A stretch of 64,000 bases of DNA, from NCBI GenBank assembly GCA_905178155.1, contig CAJINV010000002.1, positions 4,326,108 to 4,390,107 on the forward strand, given 5' to 3'. Both the position numbers and the translations under genes were made by a program. A model generated the notes under the pieces. The model worked only from the letters and a program-made list of their open reading frames with translations, did not search any database and had not been told where the DNA came from. Position 1 is the stretch's first letter. Every line of letters begins with the position of its first letter. The DNA is from Amoebophrya sp. A120. Lineage: Eukaryota > Sar > Dinophyceae > Syndiniales > Amoebophryaceae. Below are positions 1-13,100 of the stretch, piece by piece.

Positions 1-2195
1 GCTATTTCGAGGTCGCGTTGCTTCAAAACCCCCGGCAAAGATTTTCTGGGAAAGTCGCAAGAATTGTCGGAAGTTGTTGATTTTGCTCGTAGTTTTTTTT
101 TAGTTTTACCCGATCGGCGCTATCACGTTATTGACCGTTTTTGCTTTTGGATTGATGTTGTTGTAACCGCTGCATTATGCCTTCAATAAGCAAGTAAATG
201 TACTAAAGCATTAAAGCGACCCTGCTCCAACTAAGTGACCACCGCCCTAGCAGAAGTTGACTAGTGGTGGAGTCCCTCTTTTTTTTTCTCAAAAAATTCG
301 GCGCCAGCAATTTCAGTAATGTGACCATCGGCCGCCCGGGGTAGCACACCCCCTCTGCCGGCACATGCTGACAATTTTTCGCTCCAAGTGGCGAAGCGTA
401 GTTACATCGGCGCAAGAAAATAATTTTTGCCGCAGAAGGAAGAGACGAAGGAAAAGCAAAGCCATCTGGTGCCCCACGCGCTAGTAGTACGAGGAAAACT
501 AGTGCAAGAATGCTTTATCTGTTGTAAGAAGTGACAAGAAAGGGTATTAAGGTAGCAGCACAAATCACAATCCGACTATCCTCCTGTGTACCTGAAAGCA
601 AGATGACAATGATGAATTATGTCGAGCAGTCCGCAAGAATCTTTGGTGACAATGAATGTTGAAGATAGATTGCAGCTGCGTGCTACTACATCAACATTAC
701 GTCTTCGATTCGGAAAACGAAAAAACGTATGATCATCATCGTCGCACAAATAAAAAATACAGGCACTGACAGAAACGCGAAATAAAGAGCAACAAACAAA
801 TTCTGTTGACACCAGAATCAACACGAAATACGTACACAAAGAAATAGTTGTCGATACACAAATTTTACCAGTTATTTCCCTTTCCGTCAAGAGAAGAAGC
901 ACGGAGTCGCGTGGTAAGTACAGAAATATATTAAAATGCACGACGGCCAAGATATTCTGAAGTTCGTTGACATTATTTTCAAGCTTTTTTCAGTGCAAAA
1001 ACAAATGATTCTGAGATAGATATACCTGAAGAAGAAAAACCGAGCAGTTTTTGTTTGCACCTCGAAAGCGAACCGTTTAGCTATTCTTGGGGTAAGAAGA
1101 TAGAATGCGAAGATCACATCATGGCGTATATAGTTAATTACCGGAAAAATAGGTTCTACTGTCCTAGTATAATTTGTTGTTGCACCATCAAATAAGGGCG
1201 GAACATTAAAGCTGATGTGAAGGCTGCAGAAAAGAAGATTAACAAGAAATCAAGTTTACTACCTGATGTCTGGATGGTTCATAGATCGACAAAAACTATT
1301 ACTATCAGCAATAGTGAGCTTCAGCTTCAAAATATTACCAGACTGAAGTATTGCTATTGTCAGCCGCCCAAATTATAAGGTATTACTATTATTTGTACAA
1401 CTAGCTTTCTTGGTTATGATTTTCGCCCTGTCCTCATGTTGGTTTATTTGCTTGTGGTTTTGCACGATCGACCCCCGCCCGCAGTCCCGGGGATGGGCAA
1501 CGAAACATGCAAACAAGTATAGGTGAAGGTGAAGCTTTTTTTCGTTCACCACCTACAGCTACAACTGGATGAAGTCGTGGCCAGAATAATAAAAATCTTC
1601 GTTTTAGCTGGTGTCACGCTCAAAGCAGGCTCGTCTCGGTAGGTGACGGCAACAGAAGAACCGATTCATATGCAGCTCTCTTCGCTGTAGATGGTGGTGA
1701 AGATGAGCTTTGAGCTGCTTGTGTGTAGTAGTTCTACCACCTTTTCGACGAGCAGGTCTTTGATGTGTAGTTCTACCTTTTCGACGAGCAGGAGAGGAAA
1801 AAGTAGGTGACACTTATAACCAGAAGAGTTCAATGGAATCCTATGATTATCCTGTGGAAGAGATCAATGGAATTGAACAAGGTTCAGTTGGTTTTTGCTT
1901 CGATGATCATTCTCATTGAAGTTTGGCTTGCAGCACTTCTACAAGAACGTCTGTTAGTACTGGTGGTTTTATTTCCTTTACTTTTCGACAACTTCTTCGT
2001 GCCAATTTCCAGAATAGATTCATACAGTAGGTGCAGTTCTAACCATGTGTGTCAGTGTCGAAGTAGTAGTCATGTTCTTTGAGCAGTACTAGCTTCGTTA
2101 TCGTTTTTCTTTTTACATTTCTTGCTGGTAAGGAATTTGAAATTGAAATTCCAAAATTGAAATTGTAAATCGACACCACCTGCTGCTCCCCGAGG
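1..2195. other. Intergenic, no gene recognised
   Basis: AT-leaning sequence without a supportable gene. Short open frames on both strands (for example minus 203–415 and minus 576–950) show no domain, no introner and no splice-consistent continuation. The only structure seen is a pair of direct repeats at about 1723–1792. The last part is probably upstream or 5' UTR sequence of g1. Confidence 0.6.
1723..1792. repeat. Short direct repeat pair
   Basis: Two near-identical copies (1723–1756 and 1765–1792) of a unit containing GTAGTTCTACC and TTTTCGACGAGCAGG; the first copy carries a few extra bases. It is a local duplication with no visible function. Confidence 0.6.
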
Positions 2196-5100
2196 ATGTC
2201 TATCTCTTCGACCATGCGCGGGCGAGCAATGGCTGTGACAGGAGCTGCTGCCCTCAAGAAACTCCCGACAAACTCCACGCTGGGTAGTAGTTGTAGTTCT
2301 TCTCTTCTTTACTTCCATCGCTTGCTGATGAGCCTTTTCCTCCTTCTTGGCACCACCAGCATCTTCCACAAAGCAGGAGAAGTAGACGCCGCGCTTTTCC
2401 GCCTCCGCCAGGTGAACCGGGAGGCGGCAGAGCTGTTCAAATCCAATGACGAGCAGTGCACTTTTTACCACAAGAACCATTTATTTGATGGCAGTCGTCT
2501 TCACAACATCAAGCAAAGACAACAGGTACACAGTTCTTGTCAAGTGCACAACGACCAAGATGACGCGATCGACGGTTTTGGCGGGTTGCGGGAGATGGTG
2601 GCGGCATTGCATCTGAGGGATGAGGTATCCAAAAAAAAAAAACTGTGTAAGTGTAAATTTGTGTTGCAGAACATGCAACAGAGTTACACCTGTCATGCCA
2701 GAGAGCCATGAAGTCCTCTTGTTCATGTGTGTTTTCCCTTACAAGCTACGCGTGACAGGTTTTCTCTGTCATGTAGAGCAAATTTGGGGTGCTATTTCTC
2801 AAAGAAAGTTACACTTACACAGTCTTTTTCTTGCATATGAGGCGGCGGAAGAGGTGGAAGCGAAAAGTTCTGGCTCTTGTGGCGCACCGCCAGCATCTTC
2901 ACATCAGAGTTGTTCTTTTTTCCCGTTAGTGGGAGCCGCGCATGATGCTCATCTTGAGTCCTCGTCGCACGTGGAAGAACTACAAGCGGGTGGAGTAGAA
3001 GTTCCTGATGCTGAGCGATCAGCTCAAGAAGTGGTGAAAGACGAGTTGCACTGCCATTCTTCTCCCAGAAGCTGCGCCGGCGGCGCGTTGATATCATCTT
3101 CATCTTCGTCCCCCTGTGCAACTGGTTTTAGAAGTGGTGGCACCACTCGTCATCTGTGGTCCTCCATGTCATTGTCATCCTCCCCCGTTGCCAGAGCCCA
3201 AAGCGGAAGCGGCCACGACTGCTCCTACAAACCCGGGTCCTGTGGTCTTTGCGCGTTGAGGAAATACACAGAAGAATTGCGGACGAGCAGGAAAAATAAG
3301 AAACAGCAACTCGACCAGAACTGGTGCTCCTGGGGTGGTACTTCCGCCACTACTGGGATTGACAAAGAGAAAGATGCTGATGAGACGAGACTGAAGCAAA
3401 GGCGTCACGCTCCACATGTTGCACACTTTGTAGGAGCGGCCTGCGCGGATGACGATGAAGATGTATTCTCGCAGCAACATCACAGGAAGCCTGGTGCAGC
3501 GGCAGCTCCACCAGTATCCGGCGCTCCCCTGGTTCCTTTCTTCTGCTACCTCGTGCAGAACAAGAAATACCTGCAGAACTACTCCCCGCAACGGATTTTT
3601 ATCGACAGAAAAAGACCTAAGTATCCTGATCCATTTTGCTTATTTTGCATGACAAACACAGTCGTTCACGCATGCACTGCATGACAAATTTGATGGGGAT
3701 CATGATGATGATCGTGGCTCTTTTTTTTGTGGATAATTTTGCAGACCTTCCTCCACGGCCTCCGCCCGTTAGAAGAACAGTACGAGTATTACCAAATGCC
3801 GGCAGAGCCGCAATTCCCGGCCGAAGATTTGTCCCGAGGGAGAGGCAGGGCGATAGCTGCAGCAACGGGTGGTGGTGGAACAAGAAGTCGCGCCGCTGGT
3901 ACAACTATGGCGCAGCGCATTTTCACGCCGTGGGCGGCGGGAGGGGTGACCGGGCACGCGCCTTACCATGGTGGGGTGAACAATGGGCAACAGGGGCGCG
4001 GAGGATATCAGAACACGGGTGAAATAGAGCATCACATATGCATTGATATGTGTCTGGGTCTGGAAAGAACTTTTGATGTGGCTTGGACAATCATGCGGAG
4101 GCATCAGTTTCTTGCCGCCAAGCATGACAAGTTTTTGAGGTCGTCCTCGTTGTTTGTTACCCACGACTCTGGATGTAAAATGCGATGTTTGCGCCTGACA
4201 AAAAAGTGGGGTGCTTGGGTAATAACCACGCGCAGGACAGAGGACTTGAGAGTTGTCATGCCAGACAAGCATGACAAACTTGCATTCTTGTTCCAGACCC
4301 AGACACATTTGCACTGGATATCACACGGTGAATAACAACTCTATGCTCCAGCAAATCATCTTCAACCCCGTCCTCTACTGGGTTATATCAAATGCAAATA
4401 TGTCTGGAGACTTGTGATGCTGTTTGGCGCATCTTCATGTGGACGCCTTCATTGACGGCCAAGCATGACAAGTTTTGGAGTTGCTACTGCATGACAAACT
4501 GCGTTTCTGCATGACAGGGGGTTCGTCTCAATGAAATGAAATGAAATGGCAGAGAAGTGCGGCTTTTGGGTGGCGTGCATGACAGACTTGAGAGCCATGC
4601 TAGCCGTGCATGACAGACCTTGCACTCTTCCAGATCCAGACCCAGACATATTTGCATTTGATAGGTTACCAGACACAGCAACTACAGCGCGGGTAGACGG
4701 GGGAGGGAGCAGGGGAGGAACGGACAGGTGGCTCCTACTTGGACGGGTGCAGGATTGAATACGGCGAATGGAGGTGCTGGTAGTACTAGAAGTAGAGGAG
4801 GCACGACAGCGAATGGAGGTCCGCGAACAAACGGGACGTCCACGTCGCACAACAGCCGCATAATTGCGAATAACGTGCGTAGTCACGCCGTGAGGACGAC
4901 GACCGGGTTTTTGTCGCCGAGAGGAAGTAGACAGGTTTCGTCCCCGCAGGGGCGATCCTCGTCCACCCAAGAAGTCGTCAGGCCGATTGACGCACTGGAC
5001 ACTACATTGTACTGGCAGGACGTGTGGCACTGGTTACATTCGCTCCCGAAGTGCAGTTCAACAAGAACATCTTGTGGTGGACGACGAATATTGAATCATG

Positions 5101-8100
5101 CAGGAGCAGCTCCTGCTGCTCCAGCAGCATCTTCGCACGGGCGGTCGCCTAACAGCGACGGCCTGGAAGATTCTTCAGTGGACGACGACATTCGAGGCTT
5201 CCATGTCGCAAGAAGTCGGCCGGATGAGCAACTTGTCGGGGAAGATTTCCACGGAGCAGACGCGGCCGGGCCTGGGTCCTCGGGGCCAGCTGGTCATCGC
5301 GACCTAAGGTCCTCGTCAGGAAGTGGAGGTCCTCGCGAGCAGGACCATATTACGACGACCGGGAGCGGTTCAACTGGTTCATCTTCTTCGTCCTCCGCGA
5401 CGCATCAGCCTGCAGGTGGAAGTAGAACATCAACAGCAGCATCTTCAGGTGGGACAGCATCAACCAATCGAGGATACTACACAGGAACGCCAGAAGTAGA
5501 TGAGGACAACTCCACCTTCGCCGCAACATCCGCAAGCCGTCCAGCAACTCGTCGCACCGCGCACGGTAGCGGCCGCAGACGGACTTCCGGACGTCGACCA
5601 GGGACGTCTTCTAGGACTTCGCGGCCGTCAAACTCCAGGTGGTCATCCGCTGGTGCATCCTCGAGCAGTAGTGCGACTGAAACAAGATTAAGAAGGAACT
5701 ACCCCCGCCAACAAGAAAGCGCAGCAAGCACGTCGGGTCGCGCAGCTCGTCCTGCCAGTACTCCTATGATGTCTTTCCCACGCGGCGCAAACATGCTTGC
5801 AGCGGTGACAAGCAATATCCAGAGAAAAAAAGACCCATGATCTACTTCCCCGTCCAATTTGTCATGGGAAAGAACCATCATGCAATGTAGCAGCTGTGTG
5901 TCATGCAAGATGAAACGGATGGGGCTGAAGATCCTGATAGGTCTGTTTCTGTGGATAAGCAACACGATGGATCGCCAGGCTCCTTCGCAACACGATCAGC
6001 AGGGTCTTCGTCGTCCAGATCCCCATCTGCAAATCGCTCTCGCACCCATACCGCGCAACATGACGCCGATCAACCTTGCAGCAAATGATGTCTCTCCGAC
6101 TGATATTCTCGGTGCAGCATCCAGGAGTAGTGACATTTTGAACGTGTCTTTAGGTCCGCATCCGGTCGTGGTGAGATTGGCGAACCAAACGACAAGTAGA
6201 GGAGGAGTACACACTACGACTACGCCTGGCGGTAATCATCATGATGCTCCTTGTTCTTATGGGGCAGCAGCTGCTGCAGCTTCTGGCTCTGCATCGTCGG
6301 GGACGAGTAGTGGTACCAGCGGGGTTTTGGCGTTTGTAGCACCTGGAGCAGCAAGCTCGTCTTCGGCGCGACCTTCAACATCTTCTTCCGGAATCACACA
6401 AGAACTAGAACAACAGCTCGCGCAAGACCAAGGCCAAGCACCAAATTATACTGAGGAACAAATGGATTTGGATATGGAGTCACCTCTACACGTGGACCCG
6501 AGAACATCTTGTTCGCTGGTGGGCGACGACGAAACCACCAACAGCCCGCCGCAAGAAGAAGATGAACCAGTGGCACAGGGACCGAAACTTCGCGCGACGG
6601 GCTGGCGCCGCGTTGACTACTACAATGACCGCCGGTTCTACAACCACGAAGCCGTTTACGTCGGCCCGCCGGCGCACAAAAACAACGCCTGTTTCGCGAA
6701 TTATGAATCTGTCAGGATTGAAATCGTCAAAGTTGAAATGGTTTGCCATGCATAAAATGCAAGGCATGAAGTGCCTGTCTTGCCGGGATGGCAAGTGAGG
6801 CAGATTGTAAGCCTATTTAGGGTTTGGGATAGAGCTGCTAAAGGAGCATGACAAAAACACTCTTCTGTGCCCAAACAGCATGACAAATTGGATTTCGGTG
6901 CTCCGAAAATTTGTCACGCGCCGCTTGGAAAGTGGTCTTCCAACTGGTATCCATTTTATGCATGACAAATTCTTTCAACTTTGTCGATTTCAAACCTGGC
7001 GCTTCCATACGAACGCGGTGCGGCTGCTGATCAACGAGAATACCTTTGACAACATCGGTATGCATTGCAAAAGTATCGTACTCGTACCAATTGCACCACA
7101 GCATGACTGATCTTGTTTCTTAGCTAACTCGTCAGCATTGCAAATTTCGTTCTTCCTACTTCTTCTTTTGCAATGCATAATAGGAACGGACTGGGAGAAA
7201 GAGAAAGTGGAAGTGTATGCGCAGATGATCATTGTCGAAGAAGAAACTGAGCTGCATCAGGACGATATTGCCATGGGGGAAGATGAAGATGATGAAGACG
7301 CGGCAGATCACTCGAACTCGTCGCCCAATTCTGGTCGTGGCGGTGGCCCGGAGCTCGTATCCATCCTTACACTGGCGGACGCGAAAAAGAAACAGCACGA
7401 CAAACTGCGAAAGATGGGAAGCAGCAGCAGCAGGAGCAAGAAGGTTTTTAGTAGTGGTGCAGCATCGTCTTCGTCGTGGTCCGGGGCGTTTACTGCTGTT
7501 TCTTCCGCATCTGCATCCTCCGTGAAGGTGAAAACCATACCCAAAGCGTATTTTCTGGTTTTCCTGCGAGATTTCGTTCCGAGTGTGGAGGACGTTGAGT
7601 TGCAAGTCGGCACTCCTGCAGCAGGCGGGGCAGCCGCAGCGGCTCCTGCTGCAACGGTGATGGGCGGTTTGGATGCGATTGAGAATGAGAATCACAATCA
7701 GAATCAGGGTCAACAGGAAAGAGGTGGAGCGAGGAACGCGATTGGTCCGGCAGATTTTGAAGACACGGACACGCGGCTGAGCACTGTTGGGCGTCAGGCC
7801 CTGGAAGAGCACTACCTGCACGGAATCAACCAGGAGAGACACTTGTTGCAGTGGCAGGACGGGACTGGGACAAATCCAGCCCAGGTTGCAGGGGCAGGAG
7901 GAACACGACGACCAAGACCACCACAGGTCGCGGTTACGGAAGATGCAGGAGATGGCGCGGCTGCGCAAGAACTGGAGCCAACACAACAACTGGCACCACG
8001 ACGTCCGACGACCCCACTGCAGCGGCAGATCTCCATCGACGGCGATCAGCATCCAGCGGCCCAAGAGGCGCTGCGAGCGGAGCAAGAGAATAATATCAAC

Positions 8101-8693
8101 GCAGAACTACAAGGTGGACAACCAGGACGACCACGCGGAGCTGCTCCACGACCAACGCAGGCAGAACAACGAAGAACCCGGGAGCCGCAGCAACAAATCC
8201 TGGAGCCCTACTACTTCTCGGCGCTGGCGCTGTATGATGCAAACTTGAAATACCCGCTGTAAATTTCCCGTACACGACGTACAAATGCAGTCTCTGCATG
8301 ACAAAACTTGCATTCAGTCCTAGTCTAGCATGACAAGTTGGACTCTGCAAGGTAGCGAAATTTGTCATGCATTTTGTACATGTGCGGGAAATTTACATTG
8401 CATACGAAAAACGGGAGACAGATGAGCACGCGACGCAGCCCGAAGGCGTTGAGCTACCAAACCATGAGCGTGGTATGCATTGCAAAAGTATCCTACTCGT
8501 AGTAATTGCAGTCATGCATTACAAGTGTAATATTTCATAAGGTAAATCCGCATTACAAATTCAATTTGTTATGCTAAGGAAATTTGTAATGCAATTCATG
8601 CTAGTACGATACTTTTGCAATTCATGCGTGGCGAAGAGCGACAATTTCTTGCGGCAGGAATTTTCCTACCAAGAGTTGCAGGATTTGCTCTGA
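2196..8693 (+). CDS. g1: large low-complexity secreted/anchored protein, 10 exons
   Basis: Exons 2196–2625, 2843–3599, 3741–4036, 4326–4385, 4669–5815, 5963–6701, 7015–7058, 7185–8250, 8410–8473, 8632–8693; joined length 4665 nt (1554 aa plus stop). Every interruption is an introner with a 5-bp TSD, and the frame passes through all nine. The first exon has a hydrophobic stretch (about residues 35–55, RLLMSLFLLLGTTSIF) that could be a signal peptide or anchor. The middle is Ser/Gly/Ala/Thr/Arg-rich and probably disordered; the segment around 6590–7250 (GWRRVDYYNDRRFY, then VRLLINENTF, DWEKEKVEVYAQ) looks like a small folded domain I do not recognise. The C-terminus is acidic, then Gln/Arg-rich, ending FSYQELQDLL. 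Exon 5 also has open alternative frames, so part of its reading could be wrong. Function unknown. Confidence 0.75.
2626..2837 (+). mobile_element. Introner, family C (intron 1 of g1)
   Basis: TIR of the type GCAAGAAAAAAACTGTGTAA at both ends, inverted; here the left end has a longer A run. TSD TGAGG on both sides; 212 bp. Removing it with one TSD joins GAGG to CGGCGG in frame. Confidence 0.9.
3600..3735 (+). mobile_element. Introner, family D (intron 2 of g1)
   Basis: Left end TATCGACAGAAAAA, right end TTTTTTTTGTGGATA (family TIR TATCCACAGAAAAAA). TSD ATTTT exact; 136 bp. Confidence 0.9.
4037..4320 (+). mobile_element. Introner, family A (intron 3 of g1)
   Basis: Inverted ends with the family core TGTCTGGGTCTGG / CCAGACCCAGACA; TSD TCACA exact; 284 bp. 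Interior has repeated CATGACAA and TTGTGATGC-like words. Confidence 0.92.
4386..4663 (+). mobile_element. Introner, family A (intron 4 of g1)
   Basis: Ends TATCAAATGCAAATATGTCT … CATTTGATA; TSD GGTTA exact; 278 bp. The left TIR lacks part of the GGGTCTGG core (GTCTGGAGACTTG), so the hairpin is imperfect. Confidence 0.92.
5816..5957 (+). mobile_element. Introner, family D (intron 5 of g1)
   Basis: Left TATCCAGAGAAAAAAAGACC, right GGTCTGTTTCTGTGGATA; TSD AGCAA exact; 142 bp. Confidence 0.9.
6702..7009 (+). mobile_element. Introner, family E (intron 6 of g1)
   Basis: TIR core GTCAGGATTGAAATCG near the left end, inverted at the right end with changes; ends TATG … CCATA; TSD CGAAT/CGAAC (one mismatch); 308 bp. 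Confidence 0.88.
7059..7179 (+). mobile_element. Introner, family B (intron 7 of g1)
   Basis: Left end TATGCATTGCAAAAGTATCG; right end CTTTTGCAATGCATA, in which the ACGATA part of the right TIR is lost. TSD ATCGG/ATAGG; 121 bp. Confidence 0.85.
8251..8404 (+). mobile_element. Introner, family M, single copy (intron 8 of g1)
   Basis: Inverted ends TGTAAATTTCCCG / CGGGAAATTTACA; starts TACCC rather than TAT, ends GCATA. TSD TGAAA/CGAAA; 154 bp. This is the only copy of this TIR in the window. Confidence 0.82.
8474..8626 (+). mobile_element. Introner, family B (intron 9 of g1)
   Basis: TATGCATTGCAAAAGTATCC … ACGATACTTTTGCAATTCATG; TSD CGTGG exact; 153 bp. The right end is ATG instead of ATA. 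Confidence 0.9.
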
Positions 8694-10157
8694 ACAGTTA
8701 CGTATACTGGCGACCACACTGGGGGACAAGCGTGGTCTTCTTTTTTGATCAACACAGTCGTGAGCGCTGTGCAATTGGACTAATTTTTCCTGTCATAGTA
8801 TTTCTTCGATTTTTAAGTATTGTTGCACTCAAAAAACAAAGATGTATGACTACCTCATCTCAACATGTGGCTCTCTTGATTTCAGCTTCTCCGAAAAAGC
8901 TTTTCTTTTTGAAGATACGAAAGTTAAATAATATACACCGGTACTGCTGGTCGTTGAAAAAAATGGATGACACGACAATTTTGCAGAAATCATCGAAAAC
9001 GCTGGTGCTTCACGCTTAGGCCAACCTCCTGTGAAAAGTAAAAAATGAATATGCACAAGCACGTGCACGGACTCATTTCCTATAATGTGTTTTGAAGTTT
9101 TATCGCATCGATATATTAAATTTTTGCTCCATTATGAGGCAGGCAGGTGCGATTCTTGGTACCCGACTTGACCCTGAATCAGATTGCAAAATTCCAATAC
9201 TCTTCTAATTACAAGCTCTTGAGAATACAACTGTCAGGGTGAGCTTCGGATTTGTATTTGACGGTAAAATTACTCATCCAGCTAAATCATGCATGATTGA
9301 TTTCGTTTGCGAATTCGATTTTGAAGCGGACTAGTTTTATTTTGGGTGATGAAGATCGGCCAACGTCAGGGTCGCCACCAGTATTTGAGAGTTCATCTTG
9401 TAATGTGCAACATCTACTCGTCTTCAGTTGAGCGATTTATTATCGGTGTCGCAGTCCCACCGTCGCTCGGTCAAATTCACTTTTTCCTTCGGTAATTGAT
9501 ATTTGTTTTGCTAGCTACATGATCGACTCTAGGTTTTTTTCTGCACTAGAAAGAAAGATCGAGCGTGGTCGGTCGTGTTGAAGAACGAGAAAAAAAAATC
9601 ATTCGGTCCTCTTTTGTTCATTGTAAGTAAGCTCGTGGTCGTGTTTTGGAAGTTCCAGTAGTGAAGAAGAGGAACAAGGTCGGCCTGGAATTTCTAGTTC
9701 TAGTACATCCACAGAAGATGTAACTGCCTTTGCTTTTAACATCTTTACAGGTCACTTACCACGCATATAATTAACACACTAACCACTACTAGAAGTAACC
9801 GGCAAGACGCGACGGATGTGCGAAGTGAGTCCTCTGAGTATGTGAGTAGATGCTACAGCTTTCTTGACAAGACACAACAACTCCGACCTCCTCGTTACTT
9901 CTTGAATACGAAAGCGATGAAACTAAAGTAAACTACATAAACCACCGCTTCAGCTGCTCTTCGACAATGTCAATGGCAAGTCTCGCAGCTGATGAAGTAG
10001 TAGAATCTATGAACAACAACCTAGAGTCGCGTTTTTTTTCTGGTGGAAATCGGGGAGGTAGGTAGTCTTCGGGGCGGGGGACCAGAGAATACAACTTTAA
10101 TAGCTTTAGGTTTACGTTTAACAAGGGACACAGGACACAAGCATCTTCAAATACAAA
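8694..10157. other. Intergenic g1–g2, no gene seen
   Basis: AT-rich stretch with several homopolymer runs. The open frames at 8615–9019 (+) and 9933–10124 (−) have no recognisable motif; the first overlaps the last exon of g1 in another frame. It presumably holds the g1 3' end and g2 5' region. Confidence 0.6.
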
Positions 10158-13100
10158 ATGGAGTCCGGGCGCATCTACGTCGACATCACGACGATTATTT
10201 TTCCGGTCTTCATGGGATGGAGCGCGGCGCTGTCGTTACTTTTTCCCGCCTTCTACAAAAAGTACTTCTGTTGCACTATGCGGAAACGGAAGGGCGATTC
10301 AGCATCTGATTCGCTGTACACAACGTCGTCATCCGGAATTATAAAAGCCTCATCGAAACAACAGAATAAAACTGGTACGAGAACAAAGAAGTCCGATAAT
10401 GAAAGATCCGAGTTGAACAAAGTAGCCGGGCCCTGCTCTACTACTTCGCCACATCAAGCAGACGCAGCAGTAGAGCCGGCGGCAGCGACGTCTGCAGAAC
10501 CCGTTGTAGAGCCGAATGCAGTTGAAGAGACTGGAGCTCCATTTCCACACGGAGCTGCTGTGAATACCACTGCTAGTTCATCTTCATCCTGCTGCTCCAC
10601 ACCTACTTCGTCTCGCGGAGGTTCTTCAGGCAGAAACACGATTTTTACTTCCTCACCGACTTCGGCATCGAAGCTGCTCTTGGAGGAGAAGACAGATATC
10701 ATGCAGCAGAACAAGGTAAACAACACGTCGGATAACGCTAGTAAAACCAAACAAGACGCTTCATTTTCATCAAAGCAAGGAGGATCGGCGAGTCGTTTAG
10801 AACACACAACAACTTCCTGGTTCAACATCATCTCTTCGGTCAACCTGAAGAAGTTCCTCACCGACTACTGCGATTCCATCAAGGTTCCCATCGACTTACC
10901 GCCGCTTATGGGGCTCTCAAACGTTACATTCTCAACTGTATAGGTACATGATTTGTCATGCAAAACCACTATCACTATTCACACGACCAAGCCTTCTTTG
11001 CATGACAACTTCTCGACGCGCTAAAGAGCACTATAATCCGTCCCAAATCTGTAATGCAGAAGGCGCAATCCTCCTCCTTTCACTTTTACCACTCTTGCAT
11101 TACAAATTCATGTAACAGTTGAGAGTGTAACGCTTGAGAACGCCATACCGCTCCCCATCACCGCGCAGCTGCCCGCGATCACTGTTTGGGTTTTGTTCTC
11201 CATCGCAGCAGAAGACGCGCTTTATATTGGGGTGTCGATTCCGATTGCCGTTGCGGGGGTGGTATCCTGTGCAAAAATATCGTACTCGTAGGAATCGCAG
11301 TCATGCAATACAAATCTAGTTATCACGGTCAATCCGCATTACAAATTGCATCTGTAATGCTGAGCCAGTTTGTAATGCAATTTCTACTAGTACGATACTT
11401 TTGCAATGCATAGGTGGTGAATTTAATGATTTACCCGCTGGTCTACGACCGGGACAGGTAAGTACTTATAGAGCTGCTTGTTCTCGAGGACCTTGATGAC
11501 CTTCTACTGCTTTATTGAGGAAACATAATTTAGCATGCTCTACTAGAAGTACTAGCCCCAAGATGAACTCAGTACCTGCGCCGTTTTCTCATCATTTCAT
11601 GCGCAAAAAACAAATGTTTATCTTCAGGTACTACCACCAGTTCCTCGCCCAGCTGGTAGTCGCGGTACTGATCATTTTTGCCTGCATTTTCTTTCTCGGG
11701 GTCGAAGATGCGGGTCTCTGCGCGACCTGGGCCAGCGTGCTCGGCGTCCCGTATTATACCTCCGCTTTGTTCGGGATGGCGACGGCGATTCGGGAAGGCA
11801 AGCCGGAAGCGTTGGGGTCGCTTACCATGAACTTCGCAGCGGTATGAAAGCCTCAGGTTGGAAATCCTCAAAGTATAATTTGTATGTAATGCAAAAAAAC
11901 GACTCCAGTTGAAGCGCAGTTTCAGTTTGTAGTCGGCGCATGACAAATTTCCCGGGCACTTAAAGCATGTCTGTCATGCAGATTAAGGCAAAGGGGTGTC
12001 CTTCTCTCGTGCTAAGCAGCACTCCAATTCTTCACCCCTAGCAGGACAATAGTCGGCCTCCATTGCATCCTCTGCAATGCAGTCTTTTTTGCGTCGCATT
12101 TCATGCATCACAAATTATTTCCACTTTGAGGATTTCCATTCTGAGGCTTTCATAAGCGGTGTGCGCGGCGGCCAGCTGGATGCTGCAGGGGTTGTTGGTG
12201 GCGAACGTGATCTATGAACTGCAAAAGTATCGTACTCGTATAAATGCATTCCAAATTTTCTCAGCACGAGAAAGAAAATTTGTAATGCTGATTTGCCTTG
12301 AGCTTGACGTAATGCAAGACCTGCATTTATACGAGTACGATATTTTTGCACAGCATATGATCGAGTTGTTCATCGGCTGTCTGTGCTACACGATAATCAA
12401 CGCTTGCGCACTAGTTTTGAACTTCTGTCTGCGGTCCGGGCCGGTGATTCAGACCATTTTGTCCAGTGGATCGGAAACGGAAAATATGGAAAATAATAAA
12501 ACTGCTGGAGGACTGCAAGAGCAAGAGAAGCGCAGCAGCGACGCTTCATCTACGTCAAATGAAGACAGGAACAAGGATCTCGACAAGGCCAAAGAGGTAG
12601 AGTTCACAAGCACGACAAGTTCCTCTCGGGATCATTACTTCAACAAAGTCGAATCTTCCTCTTCCTCCTCGCCGACGAAGGAGGGTACTGAAATTATGCT
12701 GTTGCGCAATGCAAGCACGACGAGCAATACAAGCACAGCCTTCTTCGAGGACCGGCCCAGTAACACGAGCACGCTGGCGTCGTCTGGTAGTGGCTATCAA
12801 ATGTAAAAATGTCTGGGTCTGGAAATTTGTGATGCTGGGTGGCGTCTCATGATGAGGCCACAAGTGCTGGCGCAGCATGACAAGTTTCTGAGCTCCTGGG
12901 TGTTGCCTATTCTGCATGACAAACTGCGCTTCTGCATCACAGAAAAACGGAGCTCTTGGGTAACGTGCATGACAGATTTAAAGAGTCATGCCAGACAAGC
13001 ATGACAAACATGCATTCTTCCAGACCCAGACACTTTTACATTTGATAGTGGCGGGTCAACGACGACTTTCCATGGCGCCGGTGGCGGTCCTCTCAGCAAT

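Noticed and set aside
203-415. 70-codon minus frame at the window start as a small gene
   Set aside because: No ATG context, motif or conserved partner recognised; equal-length frames are common in this DNA.
7156-8085. 309-codon open frame on the minus strand
   Set aside because: Shadow of the last large exon of g1, whose + frame is fixed by introner joins on both sides.
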